This document shows positions 23,941 to 33,555 of a DNA stretch of 64,000 nucleotides, piece after piece. The DNA is from Trichostrongylus colubriformis (lineage: Eukaryota > Nematoda > Chromadorea > Rhabditida > Trichostrongylidae), in assembly GCA_963978905.1 (NCBI GenBank), contig OZ022256.1, positions 45,742,001 through 45,806,000 on the forward strand. The letters run 5' to 3'. Numbering within the stretch: position 1 is the first letter of the stretch; every line of letters starts with the position of its first letter. The notes under the pieces were generated by a model. The model was not told where the DNA came from, searched no databases, and saw nothing but the letters and a program-made list of their open reading frames with translations. The position numbers and the translations under genes are program-made.

Positions 23941-24729
23941 AATTAGCAGCAGTGGTTCAGTGTCAAAAGGTCGCTACTACTCCTACTGTCTTCGGGTTTA
24001 CACCCGAACTGAATTTTTCCAGAGCGGTTGACAAAGGAGGAGCCAATGCGTCGTCACGCCGCGCGATTTTGGCTACGACTCCTAACCGTGCCCTCAAGGT
24101 CCACTTTGCACTTGGAAGACGAAACCGCCCAAAACTTGTTGTCAAATCTCATCGTAATCGCTGCCTATATATCGGAACTATGGATCAGTGCACAATTTTG
24201 TGAAAGTGGCAAGTAGATGGTTTCTCAAAAGCAAGGGTTTGGTCGCGATCATATACAACTGAATGGAATTCCGGCGGACTGGCGTATGGAATATTTCGTT
24301 CAGTGATGCCTTGTGACACCACGTCAGTCTATCAGCATTATGGCGGATATGTAAAATCACGGAAAATCCGGAAGAATCTGTCGAAAGAACCCCGAAAATC
24401 CGGAATCGCGTGTACGCGGATACCCTCGCTTGTCGATCGATACGTATCCTTTCTAGACGCTGAAAATCCAGAAGTCCCATTTGTATAGATATGGACGCAG
24501 CCGTCGTGTAAGGGACGCAGTTAGCCTGGGGGTGGGAAAAAGCGCGCGGTCACACTAGCCACATAAATGCAAACGGAGCTCAACGGCTAAGACGCTGTTC
24601 CTTCTGATGGCAGGAGCAAGTGTCAACATTACTAGGCACTCCCATCACGAAGGCTAGGTAATGGCGGATATGGAGCACAATTGCTCAATATGCAACTTTT
24701 TTCACTTCCTAGGCAGAATCGTGTCCTCC
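23941..24729. other. Non-coding interval
   Basis: Short frames on both strands (for example 23963-24145 and 24178-24480) have no recognisable domain. The segment separates repeat copy B from the right arm of the inverted duplication. I see no supported gene. Confidence 0.4.
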
Positions 24730-25450
24730 TGACTCACGATGGCTACCTCTTCGTATCGTCTCCCAGCCTCTGTTGGCTTGTTTTGTATAGGTTGGTATCT
24801 ATTATCTATTATATGTAGTTTCAGACGCGTGGCTCAAAAGACCCCTATCGTCATATATACATAGAGCCTAAGGTTGTACTATAGGGCCAAACTCTTAAGA
24901 ACTTTCGTTTGTGTATTGCAGCACAGAATGGCGTTAGGTTCTCTGAAAGTAGTTAATCATATTGAATGGCAGAATTGAAAACACAGAATAGGGGATGCGG
25001 TTACAGAATAATGTACGTCAATAAACGAGTGTAGAAAACTTTTGTACAGGAAGCCATGCGACATTGTTCATTGTAAAATCCCTATTTGCAAGTCAATTTT
25101 CAGCGATAGACTTTCGAAACGAGCAGCCCTTCCCATTATCGAACCATTTCAAATGGCTGATCAAAAAATTATCATGAGCAATCCTGCCGAATCATGACAA
25201 TCATGACAAAAGGTGCTGAATAAATAATGTCTGCTCTTGCATTCTCATTTTTTTGGCATTCTGAAATTAACGGCAACAATGAGAGCACTATCTGCTTGGT
25301 GCTTCCTGCTTCTGGTATGTCGTTTTCTGTTCTATCTGGATGAAGAAGTCGCGGCCAATACAATAATCGAACTTTTCGCGTCTAGACACGAGAGGAGCTA
25401 TCATAAGGCATACTGCTTGAAGGTTGGTAACAAGTTTTTATTGACTGACG
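24730..25450 (+). repeat. Inverted duplication, right arm
   Basis: This is the reverse-complement counterpart of 19,740-20,850. It has the uninterrupted TTAA site near 24,895 where the left arm carries the MITE, so it shows the state before that insertion. The homology covers about 550 bp upstream of the peptide exon and some sequence after it. Confidence 0.75.
25279..25314 (+). CDS. First exon of a small secreted peptide (paralogue 2)
   Basis: The exon starts at an ATG after GGCAACA, encodes MRALSAWCFLLL and ends at GTATGTCG. An ATAAAT box is about 60 bp upstream. The frame also stays open past the donor to 25527, so an unspliced product of about 80 residues from this ATG cannot be excluded, but the paralogue has a stop in that extension. 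The repeated exon with synonymous changes supports selection on the peptide start. Family unknown. Confidence 0.5.
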
Positions 25451-25964
25451 TATCGGCGAGTTCGCCTTCTTCGGAGCCTAAAAGAGGGACGAAGTCAAGT
25501 CATGACTTATTCGACCAAACATCTTAGACATACTTTACTAGAAATTCAGTCACCTTAGAACACCCGCAAATACTAGAGAAAAATACCGTACCTTTACCAG
25601 ATCCACAAGAACGACTGCCACCGACAGGGATTCCGGAGTGAATGAGGTCTGAGTCCCGGTTAAAAAGCTGATCTTATATAGGGCGCAAGTTCCCGCGTAA
25701 TTGCTAGGCATTCTCCCCTCCAATTAATTCATGGATTGCATCGCACTACGCTCAAAACGTGATCATATGCTTACAATGTTGAAGAAATGGGTTCAAAAGA
25801 AGATTGTTGTGTCCGTCTCCTGGAAGATCGTCTGTGGGGGCCGTCTCTGCTATAAGGCTAGGCACGATAGGGATAACTCTCTGCCCGCCCAGACTGGTAC
25901 CAGCCTTAGTCCACAGTGCTTCAAGGGTTTTGCTAGCCAATATTTGACGCCACTATCTCAACCG

Positions 25965-26628
25965 TGACCTCAAAGTCCTTGCCATTAAGGAATTCTTGCC
26001 TTTGGCAGCCTAAAGGGGTCGATACGCGTGACCTGGCATTACCATCCAAATGCTCCTTAATACGCACATTGAGGGGTCTTCCTGCCTCCCCAATGTAGTC
26101 ATCTCCACATTTCCGACAGAAAATTCTACAGACTACCTTTGTGGCAGTACAATCTCCTTCCTTGCCAGCAGGACATATCACACAATTGGATGAGACGCAG
26201 ATTCGGTCATACAGACGGTTTTGAACCACGCGTTTCTTTAGGTTGACTGGAGGGATTGCCACAATTCCAATCATGCTTTCTGGACTCGATCTCTTCACAC
26301 ACACTTCCTTATGGAAGTATTAATTTCGTCGGAGAGAAAGGGTAATAGGAAGGGGATTTTCCCAGCTAGAGGACCATCGATAGTTCTACGGTATAGGGCA
26401 CTTGCTCTGGTTATATGCCTCGGTGAGTGGAGGTCGTAGCCATTTAATGCAGCAATTTCTTTAGCCTTAGCCACGGATTCTTTCTTTTCATCCACTCCCG
26501 AGCAGGCGCTTGCAGCAGTTCGGACCATGTTTCTGACCACCGCTCGTTTTGTATGGAACGGGTGCGCTGAGCGATAGTGGGTAATGATATTTTTGCTGCT
26601 GGGCTTCCTATACCATTTAGAGACCTAG
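25965..26628 (-). pseudogene. Penelope-like element, GIY-YIG part of the interrupted copy
   Basis: This is the downstream half of a PLE whose upstream half lies at 33,055-33,540. It encodes the post-RT linker (VVRNMVRTAASAC), the CVSSNCVICPAG and CRKCG cysteines, and the endonuclease core with DYIGEAGRPLNVRIKEHLDG, so the Arg and Glu positions missing at 16,140 are present here. A frameshift near 26300 splits the frame. The segment stops at the CCTAG target duplication (26624-26628) of the BEL element. The copy is inactive. Confidence 0.85.
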
Positions 26629-27255
26629 TGTCGTGGAACGGAGTTCACGATGACTCATCGATAACATACCAGCGCCGAGGATAAATTGGAGGCGGGGCCT
26701 CCAACAGGTTCAGAAGAGAGGAAAGAGCTCAGCCGAGCGTGCAGCTCTCCTTGTAATCCGGCATGACGGCGACCTCAGTGGGTCGCTCTTACTCGGATAC
26801 GGTAACAGGCGTTAGCGGAAAGAGGGCGCAAGGCATTTCTTCCTTCCCCTCGCGGACCCACACTAGGAGAGGAGAAATTACGGAAAGAATGAAAGGGAAA
26901 CAATGAAAATGAGCTCTACTAATGTCGTTGTAGGATAGTAATAGATAATAGCATGTGCGTGTTATAATATAGTTTATTACATGTTGTAAAGCGTAGTAAA
27001 ATCCTACTTTATATAATCGGCTAAGTGTGTCTGTTGGTGTGTCTGTGTGTGTGTGTGTGTCTGTTTGATCGGAAATTCATATCTCGCGTCGCAGCAAAGG
27101 TGAGATCCTAAATTCTAGATATGATATAGAGGGTGGCAAGGGGACCCCAGCGGTGGTGGACCGAAAGTGATAGCAGCTGATAAGGGCTGATAAGGAGCCT
27201 CGAAAGACGTATCGCCAAATTCGTTTCGCCTTTCGGATCGATCTTAGAGCACCGA

Positions 27256-27760
27256 CACTCATAGGTGTTTTAGGGGGTGGGACGGGTACATAAATGGTGG
27301 GTGATCCAAACCGATAACGCTTGATAAGATTTGATAAGGAGCGTCAAAAGACAAATATGGCCAAATCCGTTTCCCCATTCGGATCGATCCTAGAGCACCG
27401 ACACTCATAGGTGTTTTAGGGGGTGGGACGGGTACATAAATGGTGGGTGATCCAAACCGATAACGCTTGATAAGATTCGATAAGGAGCGTCAAAAGACAA
27501 ATATGGCCGAATCCGTTTCCCCATTCGGGTCGATCTTAGAGCACCGACACTCATAGGTGTTTGAGGGGGTGGACGGATACATAGATGGTGGGTGATCCAA
27601 ACCGATAACGCTTGATAAGATTCGATAAGGAGCGTCAAAAGACAAATATGGCCGAATCCGTTTCCCCATTCGGGTCGATCTTAGAGCACCGACACTCATA
27701 GGTGTTTTAGGAGGTGGGACGGACACTTAAATGGTGGGTGATCCAAACTGATAATCCTAC
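27256..27760 (+). repeat. 145-bp tandem repeat within the Helitron
   Basis: The phrase GACACTCATAGGTGTTT recurs at about 27,256, 27,401, 27,546 and 27,691, a period of 145 bp. Each unit contains GATAAGATTCGATAAGGAGC or a close variant. Related, more diverged units lie at 37,080-37,420 and 46,620-46,760, and as a homogenised array at 56,600-57,830. Confidence 0.85.
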
Positions 27761-27763
27761 TTT

Positions 27764-27826
27764 ATATAATCGGCTAAGTGTGTCTGTTGGTGTGTCTGTG
27801 TGTGTGTGTGTGTGTCTGTTTGATTC
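27764..27826 (+). repeat. Internal second copy of the Helitron 5' end
   Basis: The 5' terminal sequence of the element (TCCTACTTTATATAATCGG plus GT tract) occurs again in the middle of a 145-bp unit, replacing a few bases there. Flanking repeat sequence resumes directly after it (TTCGATAAGATTCGATAAG). It could be a nested, end-only insertion or an internal duplication. Confidence 0.75.
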
Positions 27827-28662
27827 GATAAGATTCGATAAGCAGCGTCAAAAGACAAATGTGGCCAGTCCCGTTTCCCCGTACGGATTGATCTTAGAGC
27901 GTCGACACTCATAGGTTTTGTGAGGGGTGGAACTGGCACATCAATGGTGTGTGATCCAAAATGATAACGGTTGATGAGATTAAAGGGGTGTCAAAAGGCT
28001 AATGTCACCAGATCCGTTTCGCTCTTCTGGCTAACAATGGAATATTCACATTCACAGGGGTACGAGAACCTCAATGGTGACTTTTCGAAACTAATAACTG
28101 CTTACAGGGGCTGATAAGACCCATCAGGAGGTGGGGAAGGGATAAAATCCGGTACATCACTTACTACTACCATACGACTGCTATAGTCAGAGCGTCTGAT
28201 GCTCAGTGTCATTGGATGAACATATTTTGTTTGTGTTCTGATATCTGCTGCCGATGTATCGACCACTGAATTAGCTAGCGTTCCGAATAATGATGCATGT
28301 CTTTTGATACTGCGTTCTACATGGATGATCAAGACACCATCTAGATTTATGATGGTAAAGCAAGCGATTCATCCTCTCATGCTGTGCCAGCAACAACACT
28401 GGGTATCGACCGCTAGACTAAGTGAAATTCGCAATAGTGGTGAATGTTTACAAAAACGATGAGCATGGATAACTGGCATATGGATCTGCCACCAATATAT
28501 AGGAAATAGGTGCTCAGCAAATGAACGAATTGCTACCAATTGATGCAGTAGAATCCAAAACTGTCGATCCCTAAACTATCCAAACTCCCAATAGCGACCA
28601 CTTCAGCCGAAGGGTTAAAGATCAGTGGGCAAACATATGTCCTTCCTAATCCATTACTTTGA

Positions 28663-28906
28663 CCAGTTGGGCTAGCGCACACTACTGCGCGCATCAGACA
28701 GGCGAGCACGCAAAATGAGTTTGATCGATATCGATTGATGGGTATGATCATTCACACGGTTTGCTAAGAGAGACCTCCGCAGAAAAAGGGAAAGGGAAAC
28801 GGAATCCCGTGAATTCCATCTTTCCCCATATCAATCGATATCGATCATGCTCATTTTGAGTGCTGAACTGTTTGATGCGCGCAGTAGTGTGCGCCAGCCC
28901 AACTGG
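28663..28906. repeat. Inverted pair of Helitron 3' ends
   Basis: The minus-strand 3' end (CCAG at 28663, hairpin ACACTACTGCGCGC) and the plus-strand 3' end at 28906 face away from each other. They form an inverted repeat of about 80 bp per arm around a purine-rich centre. Either arm could act as terminator. Confidence 0.8.
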
Positions 28907-28983
28907 TAAATCTATAACTCAATAAGAGTACAACAGACGAAAGAACCACCAAAACTCTTTGGGACCGTGATGCAGTCTCAAAA

Positions 28984-28996
28984 TGGTGCATCGGCC
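28984..28996 (+). promoter_or_regulatory. Primer-binding site complementary to tRNA-Gly
   Basis: TGGTGCATCGGCC directly follows the 5' LTR. It is complementary to the conserved 3' end of eukaryotic tRNA-Gly (ending CCGATGCACCA), over 13 bases including the added CCA. This is where reverse transcription would be primed. Confidence 0.75.
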
Positions 28997-31098
28997 AAAA
29001 TTCGGAAATCAGAAATCAGATACATCAACTCTCCTTAACTACAACTAGACGGCCTTGAAACCCTTGTAGAAGTCTGGAAGAAATTGACAATCTTTGAAGC
29101 TCTTCTGTAACCCTATTCGCCTCGTTACTAGTTTTCAATACACTATATTACATTCTATTCACTGCCGGGAACTAACAAGGAGAACCGTCATGCGAAGAAG
29201 AACTCAGTCCCTCAAAAGACGAGCGGCATCGAGAACAGCACTTAGAGGACAGGTGAAGGCAAGTCATTGGTGGCCACTTTGACTTATTAGGTTCAGTTTG
29301 TTTTTCCATTGATGTTCTCACCTTCGCAGCTTTTTCACATTAGCTTAGTTTTTTACATTTTTGTAGTGATTGCTTGAAACTTTGGAAACTTTGGAAACGT
29401 TCTCCGGTCATCCGGGCTCTGAGCAACCTAGTATCAGAGCAACTAAATATCAAAGAAATACCTAGGTAGCACACATACTGCAGGAGAAGGAAAACTCCAG
29501 GAGAAACCCGGTCGGTAGTCCGTGAGACTAACCTAGAGATGGAAAACTCGAAGAAAACCCGGAAATTGATGCCTCAATACATGCGCGCATAAATAAACGA
29601 CATCAGAAAGGCTCAATTTCTCGCTTGAATTCCGCGGAAAGTAGTGAAATTCTCATGAGGTGGCTGGTCATGGGAATTCCTACAGAAGATAGAGAAGAAG
29701 TTTCGAGACGGTAAACTCCACAGAGAAGAGCGAGGAGGACAAGTTGCGATGGTCAAGAAATCCATCGCATGCCAGGCTGTCACTCCATCTTGTCTTTCAA
29801 AATGTCTGCGGTAATGTCCATATAGAAGAAATCGAAAAGGATCAGAAACGGAAATGCTTCAAAGACAAGATGTGACGATGGAAGCACTCATGGGCCCAAC
29901 CAAATTGCGTTGTTGTGATACCCTCGCTCGAACATAAAAAGTATTCAGAATTGTTCGGCAAAGACCATAAACCACTCTTCTGCATTAGCTTCGACAGCCT
30001 GGAAGGACAGCCCGCCACAGCGGCCGCTATATATAAGGAAATTGTGATAGTAAACTATAATATGGCCATATCAATAACTTATAATATAGTGATATCAATG
30101 GCGGTGTGGTAACGGATCGGAACCCCGCTCGTATTTGTAGGCATATGCTCTGAATTATCCCTAAAGGAAACTCGTGATCTGAGTAATAATTAGCACGTTC
30201 CTAACCAATTGTTCACGCACTCAACGCAGACGGTGTGCGAGAACGCAGTTGTGGCTAACCGTTCGCTGGCAAGTGGCAATGCAGGACCAGTCAGCAGAAA
30301 ACAAAGAGAAACGCAGGGTATTCTCTTTACTAATACATGAAATCGACGTAAAAGGGTAAAAGGAAGCACTTAGAGTCTGGTATCATCTAGAAATCAGAAT
30401 ATTACTGCAGAAATAAACGGAAATAAACTAGTTAGAGAAAAATAAGAAAATACGATTTCTGTCCGGCTCAAAGGTAAGCCGGCGCAGCGGCGAGACAGTG
30501 CGCCGCGCAACGAGACACCAGACGAGCAAAAGACAACACGTAAACACCATGAATTCGTTTACGTGACAATACCTTGCCAAGGAAAATTTCACGGATATCA
30601 ACAGGGAAACTATCAGAGTTGTCCCAGTTCCACTACGATGTAAATGAAATGGAATACTCCTCAATTACTGGTTCCTCCAGCTTGTTCGAAAATGTGGTGT
30701 CAGAAGTTCTTCAACCCAACGCAACATCCATATCGAAAACTTCATTTCTCGGCGTACAGTCATCGCCACGAAACAAAGAGATCAAGCTCAACTTGACCGT
30801 GGGTATGAATTCTTGATAAAAAAATCTGTTTATTTGCAAATAAATGCTTTTGCAAACAAACAGCATCTGTCAGCCTCTGTGCTGTCGCGATAAAATTCTT
30901 AGATAGGGATTTTCAAAACATCGAAAATTCCTTCATGATTCATTGAAACTTATCTCACATATTCCCATCACATGTTTATGTGAAACACGTCTCATGACAT
31001 AAATGAAAACATTTGTGATATCACAACATATTCATCAGGGGTATAAATACATAAGCAAGCCGTTGGTCGCTCATTCTTGCTTCACACTGTTGAGCGTT
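28997..31098 (+). other. BEL leader, non-coding
   Basis: This is about 2 kb between primer-binding site and gag start. The small frames (29094-29282, 29915-30112, 30574-30816) have no retroviral motif. TATAAATA at 31042-31049, 50 bp before the gag ATG, could be an internal core promoter. Confidence 0.45.
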
Positions 31099-32319
31099 AT
31101 GTCTTCCCAATACTCAGGCGTGAGCTTGAAAGCGATCAAACAGAAGTTGACTAGAAAATTAAATGGCCTCATGGGCCTCATGGAAGAAGCCGAGGAGTAT
31201 CAGACCCCCTGGCACTTCCCAACAACCTTGAAAGACCTGCAACTCTTCCTAGTAACGAAATCAATCATCATAGAGGAACTTCATGAGAAACTAGCAAGGC
31301 AAAAGGAAACGGTTAGTGACCTATATCAAGAACATCATGACTCCCTTTCCTATGCCCTCATGGAAAACAAGCTAAGCAACGGCAAAGAAATGCTAGAAGA
31401 GTTTGATGAGTACTGGAAAACAAAAGAGGGGGAAAACATTATGGAAGAAGCTGACCGCAGACTACGTTTGCTAGAAAAAAGAATGGTAGAGCTGAGGTGC
31501 CAAGACACATCACTCAAACAGGAAGTGGGTCAACAGCCTATGTACGCAACCCCCTCAGCACATGCTCCGTCTAATAGCAATGCTGCTTGCATCGATGAAA
31601 GGAACCTTGAAACTCAGACGCCACAAGACAATTTAGGGCGCACTCTTGAACGCCGCCTTTTCGGTAATGAACTGAAAATTCCTGAATTTCATGGTAAACC
31701 CTCAGAATTTCCATTATTCTGGGAACTATTCGAGGAGTTGGTTGACAAACAACCATATTCAAACATTGAAAAATTTTCAATACTCCTCAACTGTTGTAGG
31801 GGCGACGCTGCCCGAACAATTCAAATGATACCGCGTACTGGCCAATCCTACGAGAGAGCGGTGGAGCAATTGAAGAAACAATTTATGAATCCACACAGGA
31901 TCACCAGGGAAACGATTGGTAAGTTAAAGACAATGCGGCCATCCAACGTTGACCCTAGGTCACTACGAAACACCCTGAACGACATTCAAGCAAGTGTAGC
32001 AACCTTAAAACGTCAGGGAGAAATCGTAGATACCGCAAACATGATCAGCCTAGTAACGGAAACTTTCTCCCTCAGCGTACAGAATGAAATCGCAACGAAA
32101 GAATTTGACTCGGGTAGATGCTGGAAAATGGAAGATCTGCTGGATAATCTATCCATCATTATCCAGCGTCGGGAGTTCATAGAAGACCGCAGGGAAACAT
32201 CAAAGGTAGATCGATTATCTATCTTTCACACCCGAGCGAAAGATAAGGCAGCATGGATACCGATGTACCACGACGCGCGGAACTCCTTCGAAGATGGCAC
32301 GACGTCGGAAACAGTTTAA
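31099..32319 (+). CDS. BEL/Pao gag-like protein (DUF1759-type), about 406 residues
   Basis: The chosen start is the ATG at 31099 (MSSQYSGVSLKAIKQKL); the frame is open 32 codons further upstream but that part looks like leader. The N-terminal third is helical and charged, probably coiled coil. The middle has the hallmark LKIPEFHGKPSEFPLFWELF and continues through IRKF/ILL-type helices typical of BEL/Pao Gag (DUF1759), the particle-forming protein. It stops at 32319, before the CCHC zinc knuckles and protease normally fused downstream, and no pol follows before the right LTR at 32605. The 1.2-kb frame is undamaged, which hints that gag alone may still be made. Confidence 0.8.
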   Translation: MSSQYSGVSLKAIKQKLTRKLNGLMGLMEEAEEYQTPWHFPTTLKDLQLFLVTKSIIIEELHEKLARQKETVSDLYQEHHDSLSYALMENKLSNGKEMLEEFDEYWKTKEGENIMEEADRRLRLLEKRMVELRCQDTSLKQEVGQQPMYATPSAHAPSNSNAACIDERNLETQTPQDNLGRTLERRLFGNELKIPEFHGKPSEFPLFWELFEELVDKQPYSNIEKFSILLNCCRGDAARTIQMIPRTGQSYERAVEQLKKQFMNPHRITRETIGKLKTMRPSNVDPRSLRNTLNDIQASVATLKRQGEIVDTANMISLVTETFSLSVQNEIATKEFDSGRCWKMEDLLDNLSIIIQRREFIEDRRETSKVDRLSIFHTRAKDKAAWIPMYHDARNSFEDGTTSETV

Positions 32320-32604
32320 CCGCAACTCGCTGTTCGACTACAAGCGACTGCACAAGAAACAACAACGGAAGATACCTTTGTAATTGTGTATTTACTTTTT
32401 GTTGGTTTATAAATGCGCATGTAGATATATGTATATATCGTAGTGTGTATCCTTTTGATCCTGATATTATGAAGAGCTCAGCCTCAGTAACTTGAAAAAA
32501 ATGGAATGAAATGCAGGAATCGATTGAAACTCCTGTGGGGAGGATGCAGAAAAACAGCAGATCAATCGTGTTAACGTACAATTCCATTCTTTTGGCCTCC
32601 GGAG

Positions 32605-33054
32605 TGTCGTGGAACGGAGTTCACGATGACTCATCGATAACATACCAGCGCCGAGGATAAATTGGAGGCGGGGCCTCCAACAGGTTCAGAAGAGAGGAAA
32701 GAGCTCAGCCGAGCGGGCGGCTCTCCTTGTAATCCGGCATGACGGCGACCTCAGTGGGTCGCTCTTACTCGGATACGGTAACAGGCGTTAGCGGAAAGAG
32801 GGCGCAAGGCATTTCTTCCTTCCCCTCGCGGACCCACACTAGGAGAGGAGAAATTACGGAAAGAATGAAAGGGAAACAATGAAAATGAGCTCTACTAATG
32901 TCGTTGTGGGATAGTAATAGATAATAGCATGTGCGTGTTATAATATAGTTTATTATATGTTGTAAAGCGTAGTAAAATAAATCTATAACTCAATAAGAGT
33001 ACAACAGACGAAAGAACCACCAAAACTCTTTAGGACCGTGATGCAGTCTCAAAA
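32605..33054 (+). repeat. BEL 3' LTR (450 bp, intact)
   Basis: It begins TGTCGTGGAACGG and ends CTCAAAA, followed by the CCTAG duplication. An AATAAA near 32,976 is a candidate poly(A) signal. Five differences from the left LTR were counted by eye (about 1%). Confidence 0.85.
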
Positions 33055-33540
33055 CCTAGGAACCCTATCGAACCTGACTTGGATGTTGAGGAGTAAAAGC
33101 CAATCATTTGAGGGCTTGCACATCAGTCTAATGCGTTCAGATTGCCTGTTCATTAACTCGAACCACTTGTCCATTTAATCTTATGTGGACCAAACTACGA
33201 AACAATCGTCGACGTAACGACAGTAGAGTAATGGGAGGCATTCTAGCACGGTATTTTCTATTTTGTCCCTGAAAGCCATGGCAAAAGTGAGTGCCAGCAG
33301 CTGTCCCATTGCTATGCCCCTGGTCTGTGCGAATACTTTCCTGACCATCTAAGGATGTTACTATTGAGGCATTCTTTGAGTAACACCATTAAATGACTTA
33401 TGAAAAGGCCATGCATGTTAATTTTGTCACGATGTTTGATGAGGAGTTCAAACACAGCCTCCATAGCATATTCGTTGCTGACGTTTGTGTACAAGGCTTC
33501 AACGTCAAAGGATTTCATAACACTGATACTACGTCAAAGG
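33055..33540 (-). pseudogene. Penelope-like element, reverse transcriptase part of the interrupted copy
   Basis: On the minus strand this encodes RT core motifs. SFDVEALYTNV (motif with a catalytic Asp) lies near 33,515, a MGQ-type motif near 33,290, and the catalytic box YVDD near 33,220, followed by the thumb-like segment MDKWFELMNRQSE. Frameshifts and stops interrupt it near 33,180 and 33,310. It continues at 26,628 after the BEL insertion. The upstream end is lost at the GT satellite. A 28-bp direct repeat (TCAAAGGATTTCATAACACTG type) lies at the junction, 33,500-33,560. Confidence 0.85.
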
Positions 33541-33555
33541 ATTCCATAACACTGG

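Larger units (their letters stand above)
27002..28906 (+). mobile_element. Non-autonomous Helitron, complete (1,905 bp)
   Basis: Comparison with the intact right LTR fixes both ends exactly. It starts TCCTACTTTATATAATCGG after an A and ends CCCAACTGG before a T, so it sits between A and T with no duplication, as Helitrons do. A 7-bp stem with a GTAG loop (GCGCGCAGTAGTGTGCGC, 28877-28894) precedes the CTGG. Inside are a GT tract, about four 145-bp tandem units, a second internal copy of the 5' end, a unique middle, and an inverted copy of the 3' end. No Rep/helicase gene is present. Confidence 0.85.
26629..28983 (+). repeat. BEL 5' LTR, split by a Helitron
   Basis: The LTR parts are 26629-27001 (373 bp) and 28907-28983 (77 bp), together 450 bp like the right LTR. 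It begins TGTCGTGGAACGG and ends GCAGTCTCAAAA. The Helitron breaks the AATAAA that the right LTR keeps near 32,976. Confidence 0.85.
26629..33054 (+). mobile_element. BEL/Pao LTR retrotransposon, pol-less, inserted in a PLE
   Basis: It is bounded by CCTAG duplications (26624-26628 and 33055-33059). Joining the flanks gives continuous PLE sequence, as in the uninterrupted copy at 16,750. It has two 450-bp LTRs, a primer-binding site, and a gag with a DUF1759-type core. It lacks protease, RT, RNase H and integrase, so it depends on a partner for movement. Five LTR differences were counted by eye (about 1%), which suggests a fairly recent insertion. About 2 kb between primer site and gag is non-coding. 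The left LTR contains a 1,905-bp Helitron, so the element itself is about 4.5 kb. Confidence 0.85.
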
